A model generated the notes under the pieces. The model had not been told where the DNA came from. It worked only from the letters and a program-made list of their open reading frames with translations, and made no database searches. A stretch of DNA of 64,000 nucleotides, taken from Pseudoalteromonas sp. SMS1. Lineage in GTDB: Bacteria; Pseudomonadota; Gammaproteobacteria; Enterobacterales; Alteromonadaceae. The DNA lies in contig NZ_JAKGBI010000009.1 of the NCBI RefSeq assembly GCF_021530565.1, forward strand, positions 62,001 to 126,000. The letters are read 5' to 3'. Below are positions 47,276 to 56,193 of this stretch, one piece after another; position 1 is the first letter of the stretch; every line of letters starts with the position of its first letter. The position numbers and the translations under genes are program-made.

Positions 47276-47293
47276 AATGACAGCGTTGTCATT
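47276..47293. promoter_or_regulatory. NagR-type operator upstream of nagKA
   Basis: AATGACAGCGTTGTCATT is a near-perfect palindrome of the LacI-family NagR type, sharing ATGACA...TGTCAT with the nagB site at 43829-43848. Confidence 0.78.
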
Positions 47294-47389
47294 AAGTTTT
47301 TTATTATTTTTTCTCAGTTTGAGAAATTCTAATATTGCACACTTTAGATTAATTGTCAGGGAAAAATCGATTTACAGCTAAATTTGAAT

Positions 47390-47420
47390 ACAAAAAAACG
47401 GCCTCGTTTGGGCCGTTTAA
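47390..47420 (-). terminator. Terminator of the 2OG-Fe(II) oxygenase gene
   Basis: On the minus strand AAACGGCC and GGCCGTTT (47411-47418 / 47396-47403) pair and run into seven U. Confidence 0.88.
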
Positions 47421-47438
47421 TACTTATTTATCAGTGTG

Positions 47439-48281
47439 TTACTTAACACCTAATTCGCGCAGGCGCTCTTGTAAGTAAGAATCCGCAGTATAACGCTCAG
47501 ATAAAACCACTTCTGGTTTAGGGTGTAAAAACAGCGGTAACGATATACGAGATTTGTCACTCGCTTTACCTGTTGGGTTAATTACACGGTGAATGGTCGA
47601 TGGAAAATAACCACCAGACGCTTCTTGTAACATATCGCCAATGTTGATGATAAGCGAGCCAAAATCGCATGGCACATCTAACCAACTACCATCGCCCTTC
47701 TGAACTTGAAGACCCGGTTCATTTGAAGCCGGTAGCACAGTTAACAGGTTAATATCTCCGTGTGCTGCTGCGCGGATTGCGCCAGGTTCTTCATCACCCG
47801 TCATCGGTGGGTAATGTAATACGCGTAATAGCGTTTGATCAGAGTCTTTGATCATATCTTTGAGATCGATCGAAAACTTCTCACGTACATCTACTGGAGC
47901 TTGTGCTTGAACCCAACTTAGAAGTTCAGCCGCAAACTCATTCGCAAGGCGGTAGTACTCTCTAATTTCAGCTTCTAATTGAGCAGGTACACGCCCTTTT
48001 GGATAAACGTGAAAATATTCCTTAATGTCTTTTACAGTAAAGCCTTTAGCGACTTCTGAAACTTCCGGTGGAAAATAGCCGTCTTGAGTGTCCTTGTCAA
48101 ATAGGAAGTCGTGCTTTTCTTCTGTATAGAAGAATTCTTGCCAGTTTTTATAGATAGACTCTACCAACTCTTTAGGGATTGGGTGATTTTTTAAAACACC
48201 AAAACCCGTGTTACGTAGAGACTCAACAAATTCTTTTGCTGCTGTTTCTGACTTATAATCAACTGTAGGTAGCTGTTGCAT
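47439..48281 (-). CDS. 2-oxoglutarate/Fe(II)-dependent oxygenase, isopenicillin-N-synthase-like family
   Basis: The 280-aa protein has the double-stranded beta-helix of the IPNS/2OG oxygenase family: N-terminal DIOX_N region (FGVLKNHPIPKELVE), iron ligands in AAHGDINLLT (His-x-Asp) and STIHRVINP (His), and the 2-oxoglutarate Arg/Ser in KSRISLPLFLHP. It is cytoplasmic with no signal. Bacterial homologues modify small molecules; the substrate is not known. It is monocistronic, with its own terminator, and sits next to but not within the nag cluster. Confidence 0.88.
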   Translation of the reverse strand: MQQLPTVDYKSETAAKEFVESLRNTGFGVLKNHPIPKELVESIYKNWQEFFYTEEKHDFLFDKDTQDGYFPPEVSEVAKGFTVKDIKEYFHVYPKGRVPAQLEAEIREYYRLANEFAAELLSWVQAQAPVDVREKFSIDLKDMIKDSDQTLLRVLHYPPMTGDEEPGAIRAAAHGDINLLTVLPASNEPGLQVQKGDGSWLDVPCDFGSLIINIGDMLQEASGGYFPSTIHRVINPTGKASDKSRISLPLFLHPKPEVVLSERYTADSYLQERLRELGVK

Positions 48282-48462
48282 AATGGTTCCACCAATTTAA
48301 TTGCGTGACTTCAATTCAAAACATTAATTAGAAGAATTATTTATAATTAATCTTAAGAATAAAGATATAAAATCTTTGCTCGGCGAGCTTAGTGAAATAA
48401 GAGGCCACAGATAAGGACTTATGTCCGCATTTAAGTTGATTAGTTTAGTCCATTGACACAGA

Positions 48463-49572
48463 TCAATCAGCTTCTAATGGGATTTCTATTACCCATTCAA
48501 GCCCTCTTCCCTGTTCAAAAATTTGATAACGGCCATGCAACGCATTGCTGATCAAATTTGCCGTCACCGAAGCACTTAAACCGACATGCCCTGCGTTTCC
48601 TCTTTTTGTTGTGACGAAAGGTTTGAGCAACTCTTCAACAGTCAAATTTTGCAAGCCTTGCCCATGGTCGTAATAAACAATTTGTACGCCGTGGTCAACA
48701 CTGCCAAATTCAATCGTAATTGGGGTGGTACGGTTTAAATTGCCATGAGCCAAAGAGTTTGAAATTAAATTATCTAGCACAGTCGATAGCACTTCATCGT
48801 CCGCAGTTAATTCATTTATGTGAATATGTACGTCAAGTGTCACCGCTTCGTCATTCCACCGCCTTTTGAGCTTTTCACAAAATTCACTTACATTTATCTG
48901 GCTAGGACAACTTGGTCGTTCTACTTGGGCGATTTCTTTTAGCATTTTCACGAATTTGGCAACCCTTATTAAACTCCTTTCACATAGGCCCATACTCTCT
49001 AACGAATCATCGAGCCCGCAAGACAGTTGATCAGCGCTAAGTGTTTGGGCATCAAAAGCGTGGCGCAAGTCATTTAAAATGCTCTCGAAATGTGTGACAG
49101 CGGTAATTGCGGTACCCAACGGAGTGTTGATCTCATGTGCAACGCCAACGACCATCTGATTCACCACATGGGATAAATGCTGTCGAACAGCGAGCTTATG
49201 GGCTTCTAAGACTTTCAACTGCGTATTAACACGAGCAATCACTTCGGCAGGCTTTAATGGTTTAGTGATATAGTCAACACCGCCTACTTCGAGCGCAGCT
49301 ACGATGTTATCAGTATCACTTTGCGCGCTGACAAAGACAATCGGTATTTGCGCAGTTGAAGCTGAGGTTTTTAACTCTTTACAAAACTCAAGGCCATTCA
49401 TTTTCGGCATTTTTATATCAGAAATGATTAAATCAGGCAGATGTTCTTGCACAATATTCAACGCAATCTCCGCACTGATTGCTGCAAAAACCTTATGTCC
49501 CTCATTTCGTAATATCAACTGCAGAATTTGTAAGTTTTCCGCAACATCATCAACAATTAAGATGTTTGCCAT
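48463..49572 (-). CDS. Response regulator-histidine kinase fusion
   Basis: The 369-aa cytoplasmic protein starts with a receiver domain (DD at 8-9, phospho-acceptor Asp52 in SDIKMPKMNG, Lys at about 104 in YITKPLKP). After a helix comes a kinase core with His146 in VGVAHEINTPLG, followed by a HATPase domain (DNLISNSLAHG, YDHGQGL). The order receiver-then-kinase, without any sensor input, suggests it receives phosphoryl groups from another kinase. It is divergent from a large hybrid kinase 107 nt away, its most likely partner. The signal is unknown. Confidence 0.88.
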   Translation of the reverse strand: MANILIVDDVAENLQILQLILRNEGHKVFAAISAEIALNIVQEHLPDLIISDIKMPKMNGLEFCKELKTSASTAQIPIVFVSAQSDTDNIVAALEVGGVDYITKPLKPAEVIARVNTQLKVLEAHKLAVRQHLSHVVNQMVVGVAHEINTPLGTAITAVTHFESILNDLRHAFDAQTLSADQLSCGLDDSLESMGLCERSLIRVAKFVKMLKEIAQVERPSCPSQINVSEFCEKLKRRWNDEAVTLDVHIHINELTADDEVLSTVLDNLISNSLAHGNLNRTTPITIEFGSVDHGVQIVYYDHGQGLQNLTVEELLKPFVTTKRGNAGHVGLSASVTANLISNALHGRYQIFEQGRGLEWVIEIPLEAD

Positions 49573-49679
49573 CTAAACCTCCCTATCCGCCTACCATTTT
49601 TACCGTATGTGATTGCATCGCTTGTGAATTACCTCCTGCGGTCTATTGTTAATATTAGTAAAGTTTCGGAAAGTAAGTT

Positions 49680-52600
49680 ATGCCAACAAAAACAATGTTT
49701 CATTCGTTTTTTGTAATACTCTCAGTTTTGCTAATTGTGGGGCTTTTTTCTCTATCTACATGGCATGCTGATATGTCTAAGTACATGTACCGTTTCAATA
49801 CCCTAAACAGCCAACATGAAGCCCTTGCGAATCTTCAATCAATGCGCGCACACATTTTTTTTAGTTTAAAAAATTATAGTTTGCAAAAAGACGCTGCGAG
49901 CCGAAGTATTGCCAGTGCAGAACTCATAAGCACAAGAATACAATTTGAAACGATCCAGCCTCTACTACAACCCAACATGAGTACGCAAGCAACAAAAGAT
50001 GCTGTTAACAGTTACCTCGTCCTATACAACATAGCAGAAGAAGTGCTGGTCAGCGATATTGGGCAATCTCGATATGTGCTCAACGACAGCACCTTAGCCA
50101 ATGCAAACCAAACAAGTATAAACAGCATTTCTAGAGCGCTCGATCAGACTGAACAACATATACGCATTGTTCAAAGTCAAATTGATAACATTCAAAGCCG
50201 CCTATTGATCGCACTGACGACTATTATGATATTGCTGATGGTATTTGGTCTTGCAGCCTACATTTATTTAACTAAGCGATTGGTTGCCCCTTTCAATGCA
50301 TTGCATCATGCGTTTTGCACAAATAACACTTCAAACGAAGCTGTGACCCTTCCACAGGGGTTACAAGGCGAAATGGCAGACGTAGTAAGTGCCGTATCAC
50401 TGACTTATCAAAACTTGGATGAGCGCGCGGATATCGCAAAAATTAGGCATGCATTCGGTCGAGAAATGCGCCACTGTGTAGATCCTGATGATATGAGGGC
50501 CACTGCTGCCAACTTCTTAGCGCACCACTTTAGTGCCCCAAGCGTCGCAATTTTTAGTTACCTTGAAGACGAGTTTACCGAGCAAATCTGTGTTGGTTTT
50601 CCGGCTTTATTTGAAGCGTCCTCAACACAAATACAAAAGCTGAAAACTGAAAAGGTCGCGCAATCTTTCGTAAGTAAAGGTCAAAATGCTCTGTTGACCA
50701 AAAATGAGCTTTCAATGACATTGCATTGCGTGCTGTATTTGCCATTGATAATAAATGAAGAACTTGTAGGTGTTGTCGTAGTTGCTTTAACAGGCTCAAT
50801 CAGCGAGGGGCAGCGACATTGTCTCAATTTACTCTCTGATGATTTAAGTATACAACTTAGACTCAGTGAGAACACTCAAAAGCAAATAGAAGCAGAAAAC
50901 GCACTCGCCGCACATCTAGAACTGACACTCCATATTATCAATGCAATCCCCAACCCTACTTATTACCGAGATACACAGGGGATTTTTATGGGCGTAAATC
51001 GCGCATTTTTAGCATTCATAGATAAATTTGAAGTGGAAGTATCAGACTCTCACCTCAATCAAGTCTTTGATATGCAAACCGCCAGCTACCTTGAAGCTAA
51101 GTCAACGCAAACCATCGAAAAGAAAGAAGCGCACTCTTTTGCGCTATCGATGGAAAACAGTTTAAAAGAAATGCGAGAGTTGGTTGTCTATGAAGCCCCC
51201 TTTTTTGATAGTTTGGGACAAGTGGGTGGCGTTGTCGGTACGTTTCTAGACGTCACCGAACGTAATGAACTAGAGCGTCAAATGTTAAAGGCCAAAGACG
51301 AAGCCGACAAAAATGCACAGGTCAAGGGGGAGTTTTTGGCCAATATGAGCCATGAAATCCGCTCTCCTATGAATGCTATAATCGGCATGGCACACCTTGC
51401 GCTCAATACAGAGCTTTCGGTTCAACAAGCAGGCTATGTAACTAAGATAGATTATGCAGCCAAACAACTATTGAAGTTAATCAACGACATTTTAGATTTC
51501 TCTAAAATCGAAGCTGGAAAAATTGACATTGAACACATCCCTTTCCAGCTGGATAAAGTACTCGATAATGTAGCAACCATTGTGGGTATTAAGGCGCAGG
51601 AAAAGCGACTAGAGTTTATTTTTAACGTCCCGACCGACTTACCTGTTAATTACTTGGGGGATCCGCTTCGAATTTCTCAAGTACTGATCAATTTAGCCGG
51701 AAATGCAGTCAAATTTACAGAGCAAGGCTGTGTTTCTGTGTCAATTTCAATGCTTGGTTTAGAAGGTGACGAAGCAAAGCTGACTTTCGCCGTAAAAGAT
51801 ACTGGTATCGGTATGAGTCAAGCACAACAAACGAAACTGTTTAAGTCCTTCTCCCAAGCAGACGCATCAACCACTAGGAAATATGGCGGCACAGGGCTTG
51901 GTTTGACCATTTCACAGCAACTTGTGAAGCTCTTAGGCGGAGAGATTTTTGTAGAAAGTGAGCCAAACAAAGGATCGGAGTTTTACTTTACACTCCCTTT
52001 AACTATCAATAACCAAGCCACGTACTTGTCACAAGAGGCTAAAAAGTTTTCCGGTAAAATAGCTTGCATTATCGATGATAGCGAGGATGCTCGCGATATT
52101 TTAACTGAAATGCTGGAAGGCCTTGGTCTAACAGTGACAACATTTTCCAGTGGTAGTGAATGCATTGAATACATTCAAGATGCACAACCTACATACGATA
52201 TTTTATTTGTCGATTGGTTCATGCCAAATATCGATGGACTCGAAACGGCAACCAAATTGAAATCTCTCGAAGTGCAAGGCCATTTTGTATTAGTGACAGC
52301 ACATGGCCATGACATCGCGCTCAATGATGCGCAAAAAAACCTTTTTGACAGCATGTTACTTAAGCCGCTTAACCCCTCTAATCTAGTCGATTGCTTGCAA
52401 GCCTGTTTTATGGCCAACGAAAGTGCTAAGACGCAGCCCCAAGAGCACATACCCGACAAGCGTTTAGAGGGTATTCATGTACTCGTAGCCGAAGATCAAC
52501 CGGTTAACCAAGAAATTGCGGTAGAAATACTGTCGTTCCATGGTGCTCAGGTGAGCGTGGCAAATAACGGCGAAATTGCATGCCAGAAAATTATAGAGCA

Positions 52601-53456
52601 TGAGTTTAATGTTGTGTTAATGGACATGCAAATGCCAGTGATGGATGGCGTACAAGCAACCAAAATCATTCGAGAAACTATTTCGAGCGATACGCTACCT
52701 ATCCTTGCCATGACGGCCAATGCAATGGGGCCAGATATTCAAACTTGTTTAGATGCTGGCATGAACGGTCATGTTGCCAAACCTATTGATGTAGAGGGGT
52801 TAATTGACTCCATATTGCAGGTTGTCACGCAAGATTTAACGCGCGACCAAGTACCTATTGAGACGCTTGACACACATGTCCAGCCTCAGGAAGAAAATAT
52901 AGAATTAATCGGTATCGATGTTGTTGAGGGCATACGACGCGCAGCAAGCAACGAAGAGATATACTATAAATTGTTAGAAAAGTTTGTGTTTGAGCAAATT
53001 GAAGAAATTATAAACTTAAAACAAGCAATAGAGATTGGCAATTACGAACTTGCGCTACATATTCTTCATGCAGTTAAAGGGGCTGGTGCCAATTTATCGA
53101 TGACCTATTTGGCAGATCTCGCTCAAGAATTAGAGCAACAGATCAAAGACGACACGATTAATACCCAACTCCTAGACGACCTGCTCGTACATTTACGGAA
53201 AACCAAACAAGGGGTTGCTTTAATCAAAAGTAACAAGCCATCAATGAACGCTGGCGCAGATTATTGCTCTGTAAGCGATTTTGCTACAGCACTTAAGGAG
53301 TATGACTCTAAAGCCACAGAGTTAGTTGAGCAACTAGAAGTGAGTGATGATCTAGATGTAAAAACCATCAACGAGCTAAAAGTGATGGTGTCCCGCTTTC
53401 AATTTGCAGAAGCATATCGCTTACTTGAATCAGCAACTGACAAAATAAACAGTTAA
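49680..53456 (+). CDS. Large hybrid sensor histidine kinase with two receivers and Hpt domain
   Basis: The 1258-aa inner-membrane protein has a membrane helix at about 7-27, a periplasmic sensor region and a second helix near 180-200. A GAF-like region (about 255-400) and a PAS domain (about 415-535) follow. The kinase core has His558 in FLANMSHEIRSPMNAIIG and HATPase motifs. Two receiver domains carry Asp845 (FVDWFMPNIDG) and Asp982 (LMDMQMPVMDG), and a C-terminal Hpt domain has His1130 in ILHAVKGAGANL. This is a complete in-chain phosphorelay. It is divergent from the receiver-kinase gene and converges on the DUF3334-like gene. Confidence 0.92.
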   Translation: MPTKTMFHSFFVILSVLLIVGLFSLSTWHADMSKYMYRFNTLNSQHEALANLQSMRAHIFFSLKNYSLQKDAASRSIASAELISTRIQFETIQPLLQPNMSTQATKDAVNSYLVLYNIAEEVLVSDIGQSRYVLNDSTLANANQTSINSISRALDQTEQHIRIVQSQIDNIQSRLLIALTTIMILLMVFGLAAYIYLTKRLVAPFNALHHAFCTNNTSNEAVTLPQGLQGEMADVVSAVSLTYQNLDERADIAKIRHAFGREMRHCVDPDDMRATAANFLAHHFSAPSVAIFSYLEDEFTEQICVGFPALFEASSTQIQKLKTEKVAQSFVSKGQNALLTKNELSMTLHCVLYLPLIINEELVGVVVVALTGSISEGQRHCLNLLSDDLSIQLRLSENTQKQIEAENALAAHLELTLHIINAIPNPTYYRDTQGIFMGVNRAFLAFIDKFEVEVSDSHLNQVFDMQTASYLEAKSTQTIEKKEAHSFALSMENSLKEMRELVVYEAPFFDSLGQVGGVVGTFLDVTERNELERQMLKAKDEADKNAQVKGEFLANMSHEIRSPMNAIIGMAHLALNTELSVQQAGYVTKIDYAAKQLLKLINDILDFSKIEAGKIDIEHIPFQLDKVLDNVATIVGIKAQEKRLEFIFNVPTDLPVNYLGDPLRISQVLINLAGNAVKFTEQGCVSVSISMLGLEGDEAKLTFAVKDTGIGMSQAQQTKLFKSFSQADASTTRKYGGTGLGLTISQQLVKLLGGEIFVESEPNKGSEFYFTLPLTINNQATYLSQEAKKFSGKIACIIDDSEDARDILTEMLEGLGLTVTTFSSGSECIEYIQDAQPTYDILFVDWFMPNIDGLETATKLKSLEVQGHFVLVTAHGHDIALNDAQKNLFDSMLLKPLNPSNLVDCLQACFMANESAKTQPQEHIPDKRLEGIHVLVAEDQPVNQEIAVEILSFHGAQVSVANNGEIACQKIIEHEFNVVLMDMQMPVMDGVQATKIIRETISSDTLPILAMTANAMGPDIQTCLDAGMNGHVAKPIDVEGLIDSILQVVTQDLTRDQVPIETLDTHVQPQEENIELIGIDVVEGIRRAASNEEIYYKLLEKFVFEQIEEIINLKQAIEIGNYELALHILHAVKGAGANLSMTYLADLAQELEQQIKDDTINTQLLDDLLVHLRKTKQGVALIKSNKPSMNAGADYCSVSDFATALKEYDSKATELVEQLEVSDDLDVKTINELKVMVSRFQFAEAYRLLESATDKINS

Positions 53457-53486
53457 ATACCATACTGCAAGGTGCAGTATGGTATT
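53456..53486. terminator. Bidirectional terminator between the hybrid kinase and the DUF3334-like gene
   Basis: AATACCATACTGCA (53456-53469) is perfectly complementary to TGCAGTATGGTATT (53473-53486) around a three-base loop. The flanking genes converge on it. Confidence 0.8.
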
Positions 53487-53497
53487 CTCATGCAGCT

Positions 53498-54187
53498 TTA
53501 TAAACCTAGCTCAGCCATAAAATCATCATCAGCGGCATCTTCTTGCTTCTCAGCAGCTTTCTGGGATTTTGCTTTGGTCGTCGTACTTGATTGACTTGCG
53601 ATAATGTCATCAGGGTCTACCGCTTCAGCAATATCAAAGTCATGCAGCTTTATAAACTCTGTTTTGTCCATTGCAAGCTCAAGGTAAAAAATGTTTTGAC
53701 CTTGCGTTGTAAACGTCACACGCCTTGCCTGCGGGCGATCCATCGTTGTATCAACCGAGATTTGTACCTGTTTGTTAATTGCCATCATTTTTGGCTGGTT
53801 CTGAGTAATTGATGTATGCAATTGCTCTCGTACTTTATTTGTAAAATCACCAACAATCTGGTTCATTAACTCACCCAACACATTTGATACATCGTCGGAC
53901 AAATGACTTTGCGCAATCTCACTCTCAGGCATTCCCATGTTGCGCATGTAATCTTGATATACTTCCATTGCAGCTTGCGCTGTAAAATTGGTCACAACTA
54001 GTCCAGTAAACCCACCATCAAACAGCACGAAACAACCGATATCTGGGCGCATACAAGTTCGTGTTATTTTTTGAACCATCGCCGAATACGCGATTTGATT
54101 ACCACTGGCAGAAGACAAAACTTCTGTAACCGAGTGGCATAAGGTTGATAGGATATCTTCTGTGCTAATCACTTTATTTTTCGCCAT
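53498..54187 (-). CDS. DUF3334-like protein with CheX/CheC-type phosphatase domain
   Basis: The 229-aa cytoplasmic protein contains the segment SNVLGELMNQIVGDFTNKV near 100-118, the E...N helix seen in CheC/CheX response-regulator phosphatases, within an alpha/beta fold. Wording and length resemble the DUF3334 family of Vibrio, Shewanella and Pseudoalteromonas (recall, not searched). The C-terminus is a charged, Ala/Lys-rich tail ending DDDFMAELGL, which may bind a partner. Its position beside two phosphorelay genes, converging on the hybrid kinase, suggests dephosphorylation of a receiver; this is inference. Confidence 0.72.
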   Translation of the reverse strand: MAKNKVISTEDILSTLCHSVTEVLSSASGNQIAYSAMVQKITRTCMRPDIGCFVLFDGGFTGLVVTNFTAQAAMEVYQDYMRNMGMPESEIAQSHLSDDVSNVLGELMNQIVGDFTNKVREQLHTSITQNQPKMMAINKQVQISVDTTMDRPQARRVTFTTQGQNIFYLELAMDKTEFIKLHDFDIAEAVDPDDIIASQSSTTTKAKSQKAAEKQEDAADDDFMAELGL

Positions 54188-54304
54188 TTCTTATCTCATT
54201 TTTTACTTCTTATGACTAATAGTAGCCAAGCTACTCAATTTATCACTGACTATCCAGTATAAAATGCTAAAATAGCGAGATTATTTTTGTATGAGAGTAG
54301 TAAA

Positions 54305-55030
54305 GTGACTGGCAAAGACAGTATTTATGCCACAGAGCAAACAGTTAAGGACTTTACTTTTGACGAAAATGTCGTCGAAGTGTTTCCAGATATGATACAG
54401 CGTTCTGTTCCAGGGTATGCAACTATGGTGAATAATATGGGGAAACTGGCTGGTCAGTTTGCTCAAAGTAATTCCAACCTATATGACTTAGGATGCTCAT
54501 TGGGCGCTGTGACACTCAGCATGCGGCGCAGTATTGACAAAGAAAACTGCCAGATCATCGCGGTAGACAATTCGGCCCCCATGGTTGAGCGTTGTCAGCT
54601 GCACTTAAAAGGCTTCAAATCAGACGTGCCCGTACACGTGCAACTTGGTGACATTAATGACGTTAATATTGAAAACGCCAGCGTGGTTGCCATGAACTTT
54701 ACCTTGCAGTTTATTCCACAAGCACTAAGACAAATTGTGCTTGAAAAAATATACGCTGGCCTCAAACCAGGTGGCGCGCTTCTGTTGTCTGAAAAAATTA
54801 AAGGCGAAAATGATGTCAGAGATAATCTACTCATAGATCTACATCACGACTTCAAACGTCAAAATGGCTATTCAGAACTTGAGATCAGCCAAAAGCGCAC
54901 CGCGATTGAAAATATTATGCGCACCGATGCATTGAGCACACACCTAAACCGTTTAAGCGATGTTGGCTTTTCGAACACACAAGTTTGGTACCAATGCTTT
55001 AACTTCTGTTCAATGATTGCTATTAAATAA
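54305..55030 (+). CDS. cmoA: Carboxy-S-adenosyl-L-methionine synthase
   Basis: CmoA makes carboxy-SAM from SAM and prephenate for tRNA wobble uridine-34 modification. The start is the GTG at 54305, with GAGAG seven bases upstream, giving (M)[11 protein letters not shown]; an upstream TTG is less likely. Conserved parts are [22 protein letters not shown], broken by naming only, [13 protein letters not shown] (SAM site) and [14 protein letters not shown]. The product is 241 aa. It is followed ten bases later by cmoB, as in other gammaproteobacteria. Confidence 0.95.
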   Translation: MTGKDSIYATEQTVKDFTFDENVVEVFPDMIQRSVPGYATMVNNMGKLAGQFAQSNSNLYDLGCSLGAVTLSMRRSIDKENCQIIAVDNSAPMVERCQLHLKGFKSDVPVHVQLGDINDVNIENASVVAMNFTLQFIPQALRQIVLEKIYAGLKPGGALLLSEKIKGENDVRDNLLIDLHHDFKRQNGYSELEISQKRTAIENIMRTDALSTHLNRLSDVGFSNTQVWYQCFNFCSMIAIK

Positions 55031-55040
55031 TGAGGACACT

Positions 55041-56009
55041 ATGAACGCTTGGTTTACGGACTTTTATGCCGCGATTGCAAAAACGCAATTGAGTCATTGG
55101 TTAGACACACTCCCAGCACAATTGACGCACTGGCAGAAAGAGGCGCAACACGGGGATTGGCCAAAATGGGAAAAGGTACTTAAAAATCTACCAGAAGTAA
55201 CCACTGACCAGATAAATATTAAAGACCGCGTAGAGTTTGGCGCAAGCGAAGCGCTATCAGAGGGTCATAAGAAACAACTGAACCACCTACTGAAACGTAT
55301 GATGCCATGGCGCAAAGGGCCTTTTCATATACACGGCATTCACATTGACACCGAGTGGCGCAGTGACTGGAAATGGGATAGACTTTTACCCCATATCAGC
55401 GACTTGCGTGGACGAACTGTGTTAGATATTGGCTGCGGTTCTGGCTATCACCTTTGGAGAATGAAGGGAGCGGGTGCTGAGTTTGTTGTCGGTATCGACC
55501 CCTCTGACCTATTTTTAAGCCAATTTCAGGCAATCAAGCATTTTAACCCAGACCCAAATGTACATTTGTTGCCACTGGGAGTCGAACAACTGCCTGAACT
55601 AAAAGCATTTGATACGGTTTTCTCAATGGGGGTACTTTATCATCGCCGCTCACCCATCGATTTTCTGAGCCAATTACGCGCACAGCTTCGTAAAGGCGGT
55701 GAACTGGTATTGGAAACATTGGTAATTGAAGGCGATGTAAATACAGTTTTAGTACCTACGGACCGCTACGCGAAAATGCGCAATGTCTGGTACATTCCAA
55801 GCTGTGACGCCTTAAAACTCTGGTTAGAGCGAGTGGGTTTCAAAAATGTTCGCGTTGTAAATAAAGACATCACATCACTAGATGAGCAGCGTAAAACACC
55901 TTGGATGGAAACTGAGTCACTGGCAGACTTCCTAGATCCAAGCGACCCGTCTAAAACCATTGAGGGCTACCCTGCCCCTTTACGTGCGATCTTCACAGCA
56001 GAAGCGTAA
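55041..56009 (+). CDS. cmoB: tRNA U34 carboxymethyltransferase
   Basis: CmoB transfers the carboxymethyl group from carboxy-SAM to 5-hydroxyuridine-34 of tRNA. The 322-aa start [20 protein letters not shown] has GAGGA upstream and aligns with known CmoB; eight extra residues of the longer frame are excluded. The motifs [19 protein letters not shown] and [19 protein letters not shown], plus [10 protein letters not shown] and [17 protein letters not shown], are all present. It is the second gene of the cmoAB operon. Confidence 0.96.
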   Translation: MNAWFTDFYAAIAKTQLSHWLDTLPAQLTHWQKEAQHGDWPKWEKVLKNLPEVTTDQINIKDRVEFGASEALSEGHKKQLNHLLKRMMPWRKGPFHIHGIHIDTEWRSDWKWDRLLPHISDLRGRTVLDIGCGSGYHLWRMKGAGAEFVVGIDPSDLFLSQFQAIKHFNPDPNVHLLPLGVEQLPELKAFDTVFSMGVLYHRRSPIDFLSQLRAQLRKGGELVLETLVIEGDVNTVLVPTDRYAKMRNVWYIPSCDALKLWLERVGFKNVRVVNKDITSLDEQRKTPWMETESLADFLDPSDPSKTIEGYPAPLRAIFTAEA

Positions 56010-56159
56010 TCTATTTGTCTGGGCCTGTGCAAAGTATCGCCAGGCCTACCTGCACGAAAATTGTCAAGTCACGCATAGCGTAGAGTTAATGTCTCATCCC
56101 TAGGCGCTTTTTGATTAGACCCAATACCATATCACGATCGCAAAGACACATAATTGAAA

Positions 56160-56190
56160 TGAAAAAGCCGCTAAACTAGCGGCTTTTTTA
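56160..56190 (-). terminator. Terminator of the AbgT-family transporter gene
   Basis: On the minus strand AAAAGCCGCTA and TAGCGGCTTTT pair around a three-base loop and end in U. It starts four bases after the stop. The 56010-56159 gap holds no gene. Confidence 0.9.
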
Positions 56191-56193
56191 AAC

